64,000 nt of DNA from Pseudomaricurvus hydrocarbonicus (GTDB taxonomy: Bacteria; Pseudomonadota; Gammaproteobacteria; Pseudomonadales; Cellvibrionaceae), in assembly GCF_011602365.1 (NCBI RefSeq), contig NZ_JAAONZ010000007.1, positions 62,001 to 126,000 of the forward strand, given 5' to 3'. Of this stretch, positions 41,438 through 50,444 are shown one piece after another; position 1 is the stretch's first letter; every line of letters begins with the position of its first letter. Under the pieces are notes generated by a model that worked only from the letters and a program-made list of their open reading frames with translations, ran no database searches and was not told the DNA's origin. The position numbers and the translations under genes are program-made.

Positions 41438-42594
41438 ACCATTCTCTGCGCGGATCCTGTGCGGTTGCGGGTATCGGCTTAACCGATTTTGGGGATTTAC
41501 CGGGTCGCAGTGCCCTGGAAAACACCGCTGAAGCCGTGCACAGTGCCCTGACGGATGCAGGTATTCATAAAAGCGAAGTCGATGCACTCTTTACGTCTAA
41601 TTTTCCCGATACGTTTGCGGCGTTGCACCTGGCCGAATACCTCGGTGTGCAGCCGCATGTACTGGACGATACCAATATTGGCGGGGCGGTGTACGTCAGT
41701 CAGTTACAGCATGCGGCGGCTGCCATTCAGGCAGGCTTGTGTAACGTCGCCGTGATTGCCATGGGCAGTAACACCCGCAGTAAATTGAAGCAGCAGGGCA
41801 TTATTGATGGCCCCCGTGAGCTGTTTCCCTACGAAGACGAATATCGACCCAAGGCCCCCATGAACGCCTATGCGCTGGCGGCAGCCCGTCATATGCATCA
41901 GTACGGCACCACCCGTGAACATTTAGCGGAAATTGCGGTAGCCGCCAGGGCTTGGGCCCAATTAAACCCCCGCGCCATCCGTCGAACCCCCCTGTCTATC
42001 GCTGAAGTCATGGCAGCACCCATGGTGTGTGATCCGTTATCGGCAATGGATTGTTGTTTGATTGCGGATGCGGGAGCTGCGGTGGTGCTGGTGTCCGCGG
42101 ATAGAGCCAGGGACCTGCCTCAATCCCCGGTTTATTTGCTCGGAGTGGGGGTGGCCACCACCCATGCCGGGATCTCCCAGATGCCGGATTTAACGGTTAC
42201 GGCCAGTGTGGAATCCGGCAAACGCGCCTATGACATGGCCGGTCTCAGTGCCAGAGAGGTTGATGTGGTCTCGCTGTATGACGCCTTTACCATCAATACC
42301 CTGTTGTTTCTCGAAGATCTGGGGTTCTGTCCAAAAGGCGAGGGTGGCAACTTTGTGTCTGATGGCAATATCGCTCCCGGGGGCGGTTTGCCGGTAAACA
42401 CCAACGGCGGGGGATTAAGCTGTGTCCACCCCGGGATGTATGGATTAATGTTGATCATTGAGGCGGTTGAGCAATTGCGCCACGCTGCGGGTGAGCGTCA
42501 GATTCCCGGAGCAGAGATAGCGTTGTGCAACGGCAATGGCGGCCATTTATCCAGCCAGGCCACGGCCATATTTGGCACATCATCCTCGTTATGA
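41434..42594 (+). CDS. SCP2-type thiolase-like protein, possible retro-aldolase
   Basis: A 386-residue thiolase-fold protein. The usual nucleophilic Cys in the N-terminal half (normally in a CASG-like motif) is absent; the equivalent stretch reads DDTNIGGAVYVSQL. Later blocks are SLYDAFTINTLLFLEDLGF with a Tyr where many thiolases have Asn-Glu or His, and GGGLSCVHPGMYG, which keeps the CoA-loop His. This is the pattern of Cys-less SCP2-thiolase-like aldolases such as Ltp2, as I recall. With the overlapping DUF35 gene it may cleave a beta-hydroxyacyl-CoA without CoA attack, for example an arylhydroxypropionyl-CoA. The true reaction is unknown. Confidence 0.85.
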   Translation: MNHSLRGSCAVAGIGLTDFGDLPGRSALENTAEAVHSALTDAGIHKSEVDALFTSNFPDTFAALHLAEYLGVQPHVLDDTNIGGAVYVSQLQHAAAAIQAGLCNVAVIAMGSNTRSKLKQQGIIDGPRELFPYEDEYRPKAPMNAYALAAARHMHQYGTTREHLAEIAVAARAWAQLNPRAIRRTPLSIAEVMAAPMVCDPLSAMDCCLIADAGAAVVLVSADRARDLPQSPVYLLGVGVATTHAGISQMPDLTVTASVESGKRAYDMAGLSAREVDVVSLYDAFTINTLLFLEDLGFCPKGEGGNFVSDGNIAPGGGLPVNTNGGGLSCVHPGMYGLMLIIEAVEQLRHAAGERQIPGAEIALCNGNGGHLSSQATAIFGTSSSL

Positions 42595-42667
42595 CGTCAT
42601 GTGTAAGAGACATCCTGCAGGCGCCAAGGTATAGTTTGCTTTTTACGTTTGACAAAAGGGAATACGA

Positions 42668-43141
42668 ATGAGTCAGCCAGGCAACTTGTCATCAGCGCGC
42701 AAACACAAAGCTGATCAGGACGAAACGGTGGATCGCAGCACTCTGGAAGAGAAACTGGGATTTCGCATTCGTATGGCCGAACGGAGCATTTACAAGACCT
42801 TCATTCAAAACGTGGGTATGACACCGGTCCAATACAGTATCTTCACGCTGGTGGCCGAAAACGAGGGCATGTCACAGGGTGTGATTGGTGAAGCGCTGAA
42901 TATGGACCGCGCCTCGACCATGGCGATCATGGACAAACTGGAAAAAGCGGGCTTAATTGAGCGGCGTAAATCTTTGGTAGATCGTCGTCGACACGCGCTG
43001 TATTTGACCGCAAAAGGTCGAAAAGAAATAGTCAAAACCGAGAATAAAGTCAAACAAACGGATGATAAATTTAAACAGCGGTTAACGGATAAGCAGCTGC
43101 AGGAGTTAACCAAATACCTCAATCTGTTGTGGCACGAATAA
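42668..43141 (+). CDS. MarR family transcriptional regulator
   Basis: A 157-residue MarR protein with the winged helix at about residues 55-110: TPVQYSIFTLVAENEGM, GVIGEALNMDRASTMAIMDKLEKAG and the wing RRKSLVDRRRHALYLTAKG. A charged N-terminal tail precedes the fold. MarR proteins such as HcaR, FerR and CouR control hydroxycinnamate genes and are released by the aryl-CoA thioester. Three palindromes of core GTATG-N5-CATAC flank this gene's cluster, so it is very likely their repressor (inference). It follows the thiolase-like gene by 73 bases on the same strand, so it is probably read as part of the operon. Confidence 0.9.
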   Translation: MSQPGNLSSARKHKADQDETVDRSTLEEKLGFRIRMAERSIYKTFIQNVGMTPVQYSIFTLVAENEGMSQGVIGEALNMDRASTMAIMDKLEKAGLIERRKSLVDRRRHALYLTAKGRKEIVKTENKVKQTDDKFKQRLTDKQLQELTKYLNLLWHE

Positions 43142-43316
43142 CCACGGTTTTAAAAAGAAACGGCTTTAAGAAATGTAACGGTTATCAGGATTACCATTAA
43201 CAGCGAAGTTAAAGTCCTTTGCTCTGATTGAGAGAGTCAGAGGCAGTGGTGTAAGCCAGTGCCAGGTGAAGGCAGTCAGTGTAGTTGAAAGAGCAAGACG
43301 AGTTAATACAAGAAAC

Positions 43317-43337
43317 TATGTATGTATGGCATACATA
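43317..43337. promoter_or_regulatory. MarR-type operator, copy 3
   Basis: TATGTATG-N5-CATACATA, 8-base perfect arms with the same core GTATG-N5-CATAC and the same spacer length as the two upstream copies. It lies 60 bases before the TonB receptor start, the same spacing as copy 1 has to its gene. Confidence 0.7.
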
Positions 43338-43396
43338 TGTATTATAAAAGTATGCCTGACTTACAAATAAACATAATAAAAGCCCAGGAGGCCACT

Positions 43397-45802
43397 ATGA
43401 TCCATCGTCATTCCACACCAATGCTGTACGTTAAAAAAGCATTAAGCGCAGATAAGCCTTTGCCGTCAGAAACACAGCGACACTCAGATTTCACTTTCCG
43501 GACAGCCGCACTGCCTTTGGCGATTTCCCTGTCTGTGATGAGTGTCTTCCCCGGTGTTGTTTCCGCTGAAGAACGTTTTGCCATTGAAGAAGTGGTCGTG
43601 ACCGCCCGAAAACGTGAGGAAAGCCTGCAAGACGTCCCTGTGGCCGTGTCTGCGTTCAGCGAGCAGGCGTTGGAGATGAGGAACGTCACCAGCATTGAAA
43701 AAGTGTCGCAATTTGTCCCCAACGTACAATTTGACGGCGCCGCTGCTCTCAGTGGTGGTGGCAGTAATGCCACCATTTATATCCGGGGGATTGGCCAGAA
43801 TGACTTTGCCTTGTTCAGTGACCCCGGAGTCGGGACTTATGTGGATGGTGTCTATCTGGGCCGCTCCATGGGTGGCGTCATGGACGTACTGGATGTGGCT
43901 CAACTGGAAGTCCTGCGTGGCCCACAGGGTACCCTGTTCGGCAAGAACACCATCGGTGGTGCGCTCAATATCACCAGTAAAGCCCCCTCTGAAGAACTGG
44001 GGGGCGAAGCGTTCCTCAGTCTGGGAACATTTGACCGCCAGGAAATCAAAGGCATTGTGAATCTGCCCCTGATCGACGATGTGTTGCTGTCGCGTATCAG
44101 TCTGGCCAGCGTCAAACGTGACGGGTATGCCGAGCGGGTCCTTGATGGCGAGGATTTGGGCGACAAAAACTCCACCGTTGGCCGAGTTCAGTTGTTGTGG
44201 CATGCCACGGAAGACGTCGACGTGTCCCTGGCCGCCGACTATACCCGCGGTCGCACCCACTCTGCCGCCAATACCCTGTTGCGAGTGAATAACAGCGGTT
44301 TTCCGTTTCTGGACATTTACAATGCGGAAGTGGCTCCCGGCACCGGCATCGTTGCCCCTAACGGGGTAGCCAGTGTGAACGATTCCTGGATCACCAACGA
44401 CCCTTACAAAACCTATGGCACGGGGCCCAACGACAGTGAGCTGGATTCCTGGGGGGTGTCCGCGACTGTTGACTGGTCAATCAGTGACAACCTGGATGCA
44501 AAATCAATTACCGCCTATCGCGGTCTCGAAGCCAGTTTCGGCCGCGATGGTGACAATACCCCTTTCGTGTTTCGCGAAACCACTAATGACAATGAACAAA
44601 GCCAGTTTAGTCAGGAGTTTCAACTGACGGGCATCAGCTTTAATGACAAGCTCGATTGGCTGGTGGGTTTGTACTATTTCAACGAAGAAGGTGAAGAGAA
44701 TGCCGCCGCGCAGCTCGCAGTTGGCATTTATGATGCGCTGGAAGCCTTGCCGGGACCCACCTACGGCCCTTTTGGCGGCGCGGGTAATCCGGCGAACACC
44801 GGGTTGGATCTGGACGTAAGTATCTTCAACAAAATAGATACCGAATCCTACGCAATTTTCTCCCAAAACAGTTGGCATTTCACCGATCGCTTCAGTGCGA
44901 CTGTAGGTGCTCGTTACACCCGGGAAAGCAAAGAGTTTGAGAAACAGGACCAGCGCCTTGGCAGTGGCGCTTATATCGTTTCACCAGGCAGTACCTGGGA
45001 ATCTGACTGGTCGGAATTTACACCAAAACTGGGCTTGGAATACACGCTGTCTGAAGAGGCCATGATGTACGTGTCCTGGTCGAAAGGTTTCAAAAGTGGA
45101 GGCTTTAACGGGCGTCCTTTGGTTTCGGCAGCCGAGGTGACTGAATATGAACCCGAAACGGTTGAGAGCTTTGAAGTCGGACTGAAAAGCAGTTGGCTGG
45201 ACAATCGTTTGATTGTGAATACCGCGGCGTTTTATATGGACTATGAAGATATCCAGTTAACGGTAAATCAGACGCCTGCGAATTTTGTGGCGAATGCGGC
45301 CATGGCTGAACTGAAAGGCGTTGAGCTGGAGGTGATTGCCAAGCCCTTGAGCGCACTGGATATCAATTTCTCTGCCGGATATCTGGATGCCAGCTACAAA
45401 GACGTTGGCAGTGGTCTCGGGGTGGGGCAGGTCTTACCCATTACTGAAAAAACCGATCTGGCCAAGACGCCGCGCCTGACTTTGTCAGGGGGAGCGCAAT
45501 ACGCCATAGATTTTGGCAGTGGGGCGTCGCTGGTGTTGAGAACAGATCTTTCATATCGCAGTGAGGTATATCATGATATCGCAAATGATCCACTGTTAAA
45601 GCAAGACGCGTTCACTCTGGTTGATGCCAGTGTTACGTATACCACACCGGGTGAAGATTGGGTCATTCGTCTGTTTGGAACCAACTTAACGGATGAAGAA
45701 TACTTACAGTCGGGTAACGCCTCCAGCGCGGCATTTGGTATTGCTGAAGGTTCTTATGCGATTGGCAGAGAATGGGGGATGAGCGTTAAGCGCCTGTTCT
45801 GA
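43397..45802 (+). CDS. TonB-dependent outer-membrane receptor
   Basis: An 801-residue TonB-dependent receptor. An extended N-terminus carries a signal peptide (TAALPLAISLSVMSVFPGVVSA), then IEEVVVTARKREESLQDVP and VLRGPQGTLFGKNTIGGALN, the TonB-box-like and plug regions. The barrel ends in REWGMSVKRLF with a final Phe. The start at 43397 has CCAGGAGG nearby; 25 earlier codons include the operator. The long N-terminal leader before the hydrophobic core (about 45 residues) is unusual for a signal peptide, and an internal start such as MLYVKK is possible. It is placed behind a MarR-type palindrome, so it should be co-regulated with the aromatic enzymes. Confidence 0.9.
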   Translation: MIHRHSTPMLYVKKALSADKPLPSETQRHSDFTFRTAALPLAISLSVMSVFPGVVSAEERFAIEEVVVTARKREESLQDVPVAVSAFSEQALEMRNVTSIEKVSQFVPNVQFDGAAALSGGGSNATIYIRGIGQNDFALFSDPGVGTYVDGVYLGRSMGGVMDVLDVAQLEVLRGPQGTLFGKNTIGGALNITSKAPSEELGGEAFLSLGTFDRQEIKGIVNLPLIDDVLLSRISLASVKRDGYAERVLDGEDLGDKNSTVGRVQLLWHATEDVDVSLAADYTRGRTHSAANTLLRVNNSGFPFLDIYNAEVAPGTGIVAPNGVASVNDSWITNDPYKTYGTGPNDSELDSWGVSATVDWSISDNLDAKSITAYRGLEASFGRDGDNTPFVFRETTNDNEQSQFSQEFQLTGISFNDKLDWLVGLYYFNEEGEENAAAQLAVGIYDALEALPGPTYGPFGGAGNPANTGLDLDVSIFNKIDTESYAIFSQNSWHFTDRFSATVGARYTRESKEFEKQDQRLGSGAYIVSPGSTWESDWSEFTPKLGLEYTLSEEAMMYVSWSKGFKSGGFNGRPLVSAAEVTEYEPETVESFEVGLKSSWLDNRLIVNTAAFYMDYEDIQLTVNQTPANFVANAAMAELKGVELEVIAKPLSALDINFSAGYLDASYKDVGSGLGVGQVLPITEKTDLAKTPRLTLSGGAQYAIDFGSGASLVLRTDLSYRSEVYHDIANDPLLKQDAFTLVDASVTYTTPGEDWVIRLFGTNLTDEEYLQSGNASSAAFGIAEGSYAIGREWGMSVKRLF

Positions 45803-46097
45803 TTTGACAAAAGCAGTACGAGCATTCGGGCTGTTCATGGATGGGCAGCTCGAAATGTTTTTGCATGGGATCAACTACAAAACCCATTGGTTTGTGGAAT
45901 TTCGTTAAAGGATACTGACTGTTAGACATTTTCCGGATTTAAATTTGCAACACAGAATGCATAATGAATGTTAATGCAAGCTTGTGCTACTGGAAAACAG
46001 GTATGGCACCTGTAGCAAAGAGTGATGACACAACATTTATAACTAGAAGTATTAATAACAAAACAAGCTCGATTATAAGTAATAAGAGAGATTTCTG

Positions 46098-47441
46098 ATG
46101 AATACAGCAGACCCCCGCGAGGTCATCGCACAATCCCCTCTGAGCCGTCCGCAGATTGTGGTGATCATTCTGTGCATATTATTAAATGCGCTGGATGGTT
46201 TCGATGTCTTGGCGATCAGCTTTGCTTCACCGGGTATCGCCGAAACCTGGGGTGTTGATCGTGCGGCTTTGGGGTTGGTGTTGTCGATGGAGTTGATCGG
46301 CATGGCAATCGGATCCATAGTACTGGGCAGCCTGGCGGATCGGATTGGGCGTCGACCTACCATTTTGGGATGTTTGACCATCATGTCCGGGGGCATGTAC
46401 CTGGCGGCAATAGCCAATGACATTACCACACTGTCGGTGGTTCGCTTTATTACCGGTCTGGGTATAGGCGGTATGCTGGCTTCGACCAATGCAATGGTGG
46501 CCGAGTTTTCCAATCGTCGTCGTCGTCACCTGGCGGTGGCGTTAATGGCGGGGGGGTATCCGGTTGGCGCCATCATTGGCGGGATTATCGCCTCCATGTT
46601 GTTGGCGCATTTTGATTGGCGGTCTGTGTTTATTTTTGGTGCCATTGCCACGGCGGCTTTTTTACCGCTGGCTTTTTTCTGCTTGCCGGAATCGGTTGAA
46701 TACCTGGTTCAAAAACGCCCTAAAAATGCGTTGCACAACATCAATAATATTATGCGAAAAATGGGGCATTCTGCCGTTGAGGCTTTACCGGTAATCTCCC
46801 CGCAAGAGACGCGTACCGGGTTGCGGGAATTACTGTCGCCACAACTGGTTCGGATTACTCTGTTGCTTACGGTGGCGTACTTTGCCCACATCATGACGTT
46901 TTATTTTATCCTTAAGTGGATCCCGAAAATTGTTGTCGATATGGGGTTTGTCGCTTCGACTGCGGGCGGGGTGCTGGTCTGGGCGAATGTGGGCGGTGCG
47001 GCCGGTGCCCTGGTGCTCAGCTTGCTCACTCAAAAAATTGATGTACGCAATCTGGTCATTGGCGCCATGGTCATGGCCTTTGTGATGGTCACCGTGTTTG
47101 GGTATTCCAGCCCGGATTTGCAACAACTCTCTTTGTTTGCCGCGTTAGCGGGTTTCTTCACCAATTCGGCGGTTGTAGGTCTCTATGCGATTTTTGCGCA
47201 GGCGTTCCCAACCAGAGTTCGTGCGGGTGGTACGGGTCTGGTGATCGGTGTTGGTCGTGGCGGCGCGGCGCTGGGTCCGGTGGTGGCCGGAGTGTTGTTT
47301 TCGACAGGACAAAGCTTGCCGACAGTGGCCTTACTGATGGCCTTGGGCTCACTGCTTGCCGCCGCTGCCTTGCTGTTGCTGAAGCCTTCAGGGGACAAAC
47401 AGTCCTCTACCGGGGGGAAGCAAACCGCTACCTGCTCCTGA
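46098..47441 (+). CDS. AAHS-family aromatic acid MFS transporter
   Basis: A 447-residue major facilitator with about twelve membrane segments. LNALDGFDVLAISFASPGI in the first segment carries the Asp-Gly-Phe-Asp pattern of the aromatic acid:H+ symporter group (PcaK, VanK, HcaK). GSLADRIGRRPTIL is the MFS loop motif, and FFTNSAVVGLYAIFAQAFPTRVRAGG is a conserved part of the second half. It would carry a benzoate-, vanillate- or hydroxycinnamate-like acid across the inner membrane, completing the path begun at the TonB receptor. The gene is 295 bases after the receptor; no MarR-type core is seen in that gap. Confidence 0.88.
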   Translation: MNTADPREVIAQSPLSRPQIVVIILCILLNALDGFDVLAISFASPGIAETWGVDRAALGLVLSMELIGMAIGSIVLGSLADRIGRRPTILGCLTIMSGGMYLAAIANDITTLSVVRFITGLGIGGMLASTNAMVAEFSNRRRRHLAVALMAGGYPVGAIIGGIIASMLLAHFDWRSVFIFGAIATAAFLPLAFFCLPESVEYLVQKRPKNALHNINNIMRKMGHSAVEALPVISPQETRTGLRELLSPQLVRITLLLTVAYFAHIMTFYFILKWIPKIVVDMGFVASTAGGVLVWANVGGAAGALVLSLLTQKIDVRNLVIGAMVMAFVMVTVFGYSSPDLQQLSLFAALAGFFTNSAVVGLYAIFAQAFPTRVRAGGTGLVIGVGRGGAALGPVVAGVLFSTGQSLPTVALLMALGSLLAAAALLLLKPSGDKQSSTGGKQTATCS

Positions 47442-47584
47442 TCTGGTCTTGGTGAGGACTCCTCAGACCTTGAGGGTCTTCACTGAAGCGTCGGAAACAA
47501 CAAGTCTGGCTCATGACCGGTTTCTTTGATAATGTCGAGGCTAGGTAACATAGTCCCCATTTATCGTGCTGAGGTAGCCTTCCT

Positions 47585-48760
47585 GTGAGCTTTCTGGAAC
47601 GTGTTTTGCCGTCCTTATATCAATCTGCCGAGGAACCGGAAAGCTGGACCTCTGCACTGGACCAGATCAAGCAGGAAATGCAGGTCGCCAGTGTCGTTGT
47701 CCAAAAGCTGAAATTGTGCCATAACCGCTTAAGTCAGGAGTGGGTTGTCAGGGATTCGGTATCGACTGAAATGGCTGAATCCCATGACTGTCTGGTCAAT
47801 AATGACGAAAACCCACGTCTTAATGTGGGATCGGTCCCGATGTCTGACAGTGCTGTTATTCAGGACGATGGCAATTGCCATGATCCTGAATTCAGAGCGT
47901 TACAGCAACGTCTTCACATGCTGGGGTTGGGGCGTCCGATTATTTTAGGGGTTAAGTACTCGCAAGGCAGTAGTCTGTGCATGTTGTTGCATCGCTACAG
48001 TGATGATGCACGGGATTTTAGTGAAGAACACGTGAATTTCTTGCACAGACTCACCCCACACTTAAAACAAACCGTTTCATTGTCGGAAAAACTGGGTCAA
48101 TTTCAGACGCAAGCCGATGTCTTGACCCAGTCCATGGAGCAGTTAAATTCCGCGATGCTGTTTTTGGACCGTACGGGTGAGATACGCTGGGCGAATACCC
48201 GGGGGCGGGAGGTGTTGCAGCGTTCCCCGCACCTGTCCATGAGCGGTTCAAAACTGCGTTGCTCATCCAGCAAGGCACAGCGACAACTGGTTGAGTTATT
48301 GGAACATGTGTCCTCACCATCACACTCTGGGGAGCGGTTTGTAACTACGCTGGGGTCTCAATGGGATAACCCTTTACAGATATTGGCGCTGCCCATTTAC
48401 GCCACGGGCGCCAGCAGCGGCTCCAGTCAATCCGCATCCCCCTGCATTGCCTTGTATGTCACTGAGCAAGATACAGCCCAGAGCCTATCCGCTGTGGAAA
48501 TCGTGAAACTGTTTGGCCTGACACCGGCGGAAGCTCGTTTGGCCATTGCCTTATACTATGGCGCATCGCCTAACGATTATGCCGTTCAGCAAGGCATTGC
48601 GGTCGGTACTGCCCGTATCCAGTTGAAAAACATTTTTGCCAAGTTGGGGATCAACCGACAGCCTGAATTGGTTCGAGTCATAGGCTCATCCATTGCGGCC
48701 ACCATACCAACTCGCTTAAACCAGGATTTCAGCAAGTCAATCTTGCAACGGTCAGCCTGA
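47585..48760 (+). CDS. LuxR-type transcriptional regulator
   Basis: A 391-residue regulator with the same layout as the one at 13445: a long sensory part with a PAS-like stretch (NSAMLFLDRTGEIRWANTRGREVL) and a C-terminal LuxR helix-turn-helix (LTPAEARLAIALYYGASPND, TARIQLKNIFAKLGINRQPELVRV). It starts with GTG at 47585; the first residues MSFLERVLPSLYQSAEEPESW correspond to the N-terminus of the other LuxR protein. No acyl-homoserine-lactone domain is evident, so it is a LuxR solo. Its likely targets are the following secreted hydrolase, TonB receptor and sulfatase genes, though no shared palindrome was found there. Confidence 0.85.
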   Translation: MSFLERVLPSLYQSAEEPESWTSALDQIKQEMQVASVVVQKLKLCHNRLSQEWVVRDSVSTEMAESHDCLVNNDENPRLNVGSVPMSDSAVIQDDGNCHDPEFRALQQRLHMLGLGRPIILGVKYSQGSSLCMLLHRYSDDARDFSEEHVNFLHRLTPHLKQTVSLSEKLGQFQTQADVLTQSMEQLNSAMLFLDRTGEIRWANTRGREVLQRSPHLSMSGSKLRCSSSKAQRQLVELLEHVSSPSHSGERFVTTLGSQWDNPLQILALPIYATGASSGSSQSASPCIALYVTEQDTAQSLSAVEIVKLFGLTPAEARLAIALYYGASPNDYAVQQGIAVGTARIQLKNIFAKLGINRQPELVRVIGSSIAATIPTRLNQDFSKSILQRSA

Positions 48761-48939
48761 TCTCCCATCTACGCCCAGCTTCTCCCCATGGTTACCCTGA
48801 CCGCCTGCGGGTTGCCGCTTTACAGACGTTTTACCGAAAAAGTGCTTCGTTTCAGGCTATTGCCTTCATGTTGGCACTTAGGCATGAACTCCATTTGACT
48901 GGGTGACAGTCTTTTTCCCAAAAAACCTCCTGCCATATC

Positions 48940-48954
48940 TCATATTGGATATGA
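48940..48954. promoter_or_regulatory. Palindrome before secreted hydrolase
   Basis: TCATAT-TGG-ATATGA, perfect 6-base arms, 101 bases before the hydrolase start. Possible operator; it also shares ATATTGGAT with the element before the VanA-like gene. Confidence 0.4.
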
Positions 48955-49054
48955 CGCATTTATGACTCCTGAGTAGTATCGAATTTCAGATGTAATGCAT
49001 GGCCCTGAGCCAAGCCAAGGCTTAATACCAGGGTTCACCAGGAGTGAATAAACG

Positions 49055-50308
49055 ATGAAAAGAACAGTCAAGCCGCGTTTTATAAAGCGCATGGGGGGGG
49101 TGCTTGCCCTGGGGATGGTATCGGTTGTGGCGCAGGCGCAACTGGAGCTGGATCCCCACGTGGCGGCCATAGGCCCAAAATCCGAGGTGCCGGTGGCCAT
49201 TCAAAATGCGCGCTGGCATATGAACGATGGGGATATTAATACCCTTACCTTTCGCAGCATGGATACGCTGTTTACGACCCGTCAAGTATCGCGATCCGGT
49301 CGTGTGACGCCTCTTTCCGAGGCGAATCACTCGCTGGATTTTGACTACAAATTTGAAGGCAAAACCTATTCACCGACAGACTTTCTGGACCGGACTTTCA
49401 CCAATGCGCTGCTGGTGATGAAAGACGGTGAAATTGTCTACGAAAATTACCTGAATCACAGCAACCCGCAAACCCATTTTATGGGTTGGTCAATGACCAA
49501 GTCACTGACGTCGCTGCTGGTGGGTATTGCCCTGGAAGAGGGGCGTATTAAGTCGCTGGATGAAGACATTACCCGCTATTTGCCGGAATTGAAAAAAGGA
49601 GCATACAAGGGCGTCACAATTCGTCAGGTGCTGCAAATGCGTTCCGGGGTGGACTACGAGGAAAGCTACGATTTTGAAAGCCCGGGCATTGCCGCCCGCA
49701 ACCACATTCAGGCGTTGGTGAAAAATGTGGTTCGCTTTGTGGATGTTGCCAAAACGATCAAACGTGCGCATCCGCCCGGTAAAGTCTTCGCCTATAAAAC
49801 CATTGATACTGCCGTGTTGGGGTTGCTGGTTGAGCGTGTCAGTGGCGGCAGTAATCTCGCTGCGTATATGGCTCAGCACCTGTGGGAGCCTCTGGGTGCT
49901 GAAGCCGATGGCTTTTTTATTATGGATGGCCAGCCCGGGGTAGGGCGTGAATTCAGCGGTGCTGGGTTTAATGCCATCTTGCGTGACTATGCCCGGGTGG
50001 GGTTGTTGATGCTGAATAAAGGTCGTATCAACGACAAGCAAATCGTCTCCGCAGACTGGATTGAGGAATCAACACGGCCAGCCGGTGATGAAAAAGGTCC
50101 CATGGATTATGGCTACCAGTGGTGGACGGTTTCCAACACTCCGGCTTATTCCGCTATCGGTTTGCAGGGGCAATTTATTTTTGTTGATCCGAGTACAAAA
50201 ACCGTGATCGTCAAGATGAGTTACTTTCCACCCTTGGACAAGGATGAAGCGGCGATGCGGGAAACTTTCAGTTTTTTTGAAGCTGCTTCCAAATGGCAAC
50301 CCAAATAA
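49055..50308 (+). CDS. Exported serine hydrolase, beta-lactamase/NylB-like
   Basis: A 417-residue protein of the class C beta-lactamase/esterase VIII/6-aminohexanoate-dimer hydrolase family. A signal peptide (GVLALGMVSVVAQAQ) is visible. Ser146 and Lys149 form S-x-x-K (GWSMTKS), Tyr247 is the probable second catalytic residue (FAYKTID), and the PMDYGYQWWTVSN and GLQGQFIFVDPSTKT stretches match the C-terminal core of NylB-type enzymes. It should act in the periplasm on an ester or amide. In context it may free the substrate of the next TonB receptor or the nearby sulfatase. The gene is preceded by a small palindrome and follows a LuxR regulator by 294 bases. Confidence 0.86.
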   Translation: MKRTVKPRFIKRMGGVLALGMVSVVAQAQLELDPHVAAIGPKSEVPVAIQNARWHMNDGDINTLTFRSMDTLFTTRQVSRSGRVTPLSEANHSLDFDYKFEGKTYSPTDFLDRTFTNALLVMKDGEIVYENYLNHSNPQTHFMGWSMTKSLTSLLVGIALEEGRIKSLDEDITRYLPELKKGAYKGVTIRQVLQMRSGVDYEESYDFESPGIAARNHIQALVKNVVRFVDVAKTIKRAHPPGKVFAYKTIDTAVLGLLVERVSGGSNLAAYMAQHLWEPLGAEADGFFIMDGQPGVGREFSGAGFNAILRDYARVGLLMLNKGRINDKQIVSADWIEESTRPAGDEKGPMDYGYQWWTVSNTPAYSAIGLQGQFIFVDPSTKTVIVKMSYFPPLDKDEAAMRETFSFFEAASKWQPK

Positions 50309-50444
50309 AGAGCAAATAGCATCATAACAACGATTTAAACCTTCATGAGAGAGCTGGTCCGACAGTGGTGTGTAAAAACTTCATAGCTATCGCAGCACGG
50401 TCGGTTGACCCGAATAATAAATTTCCATCAATTGAGGATAGGCC

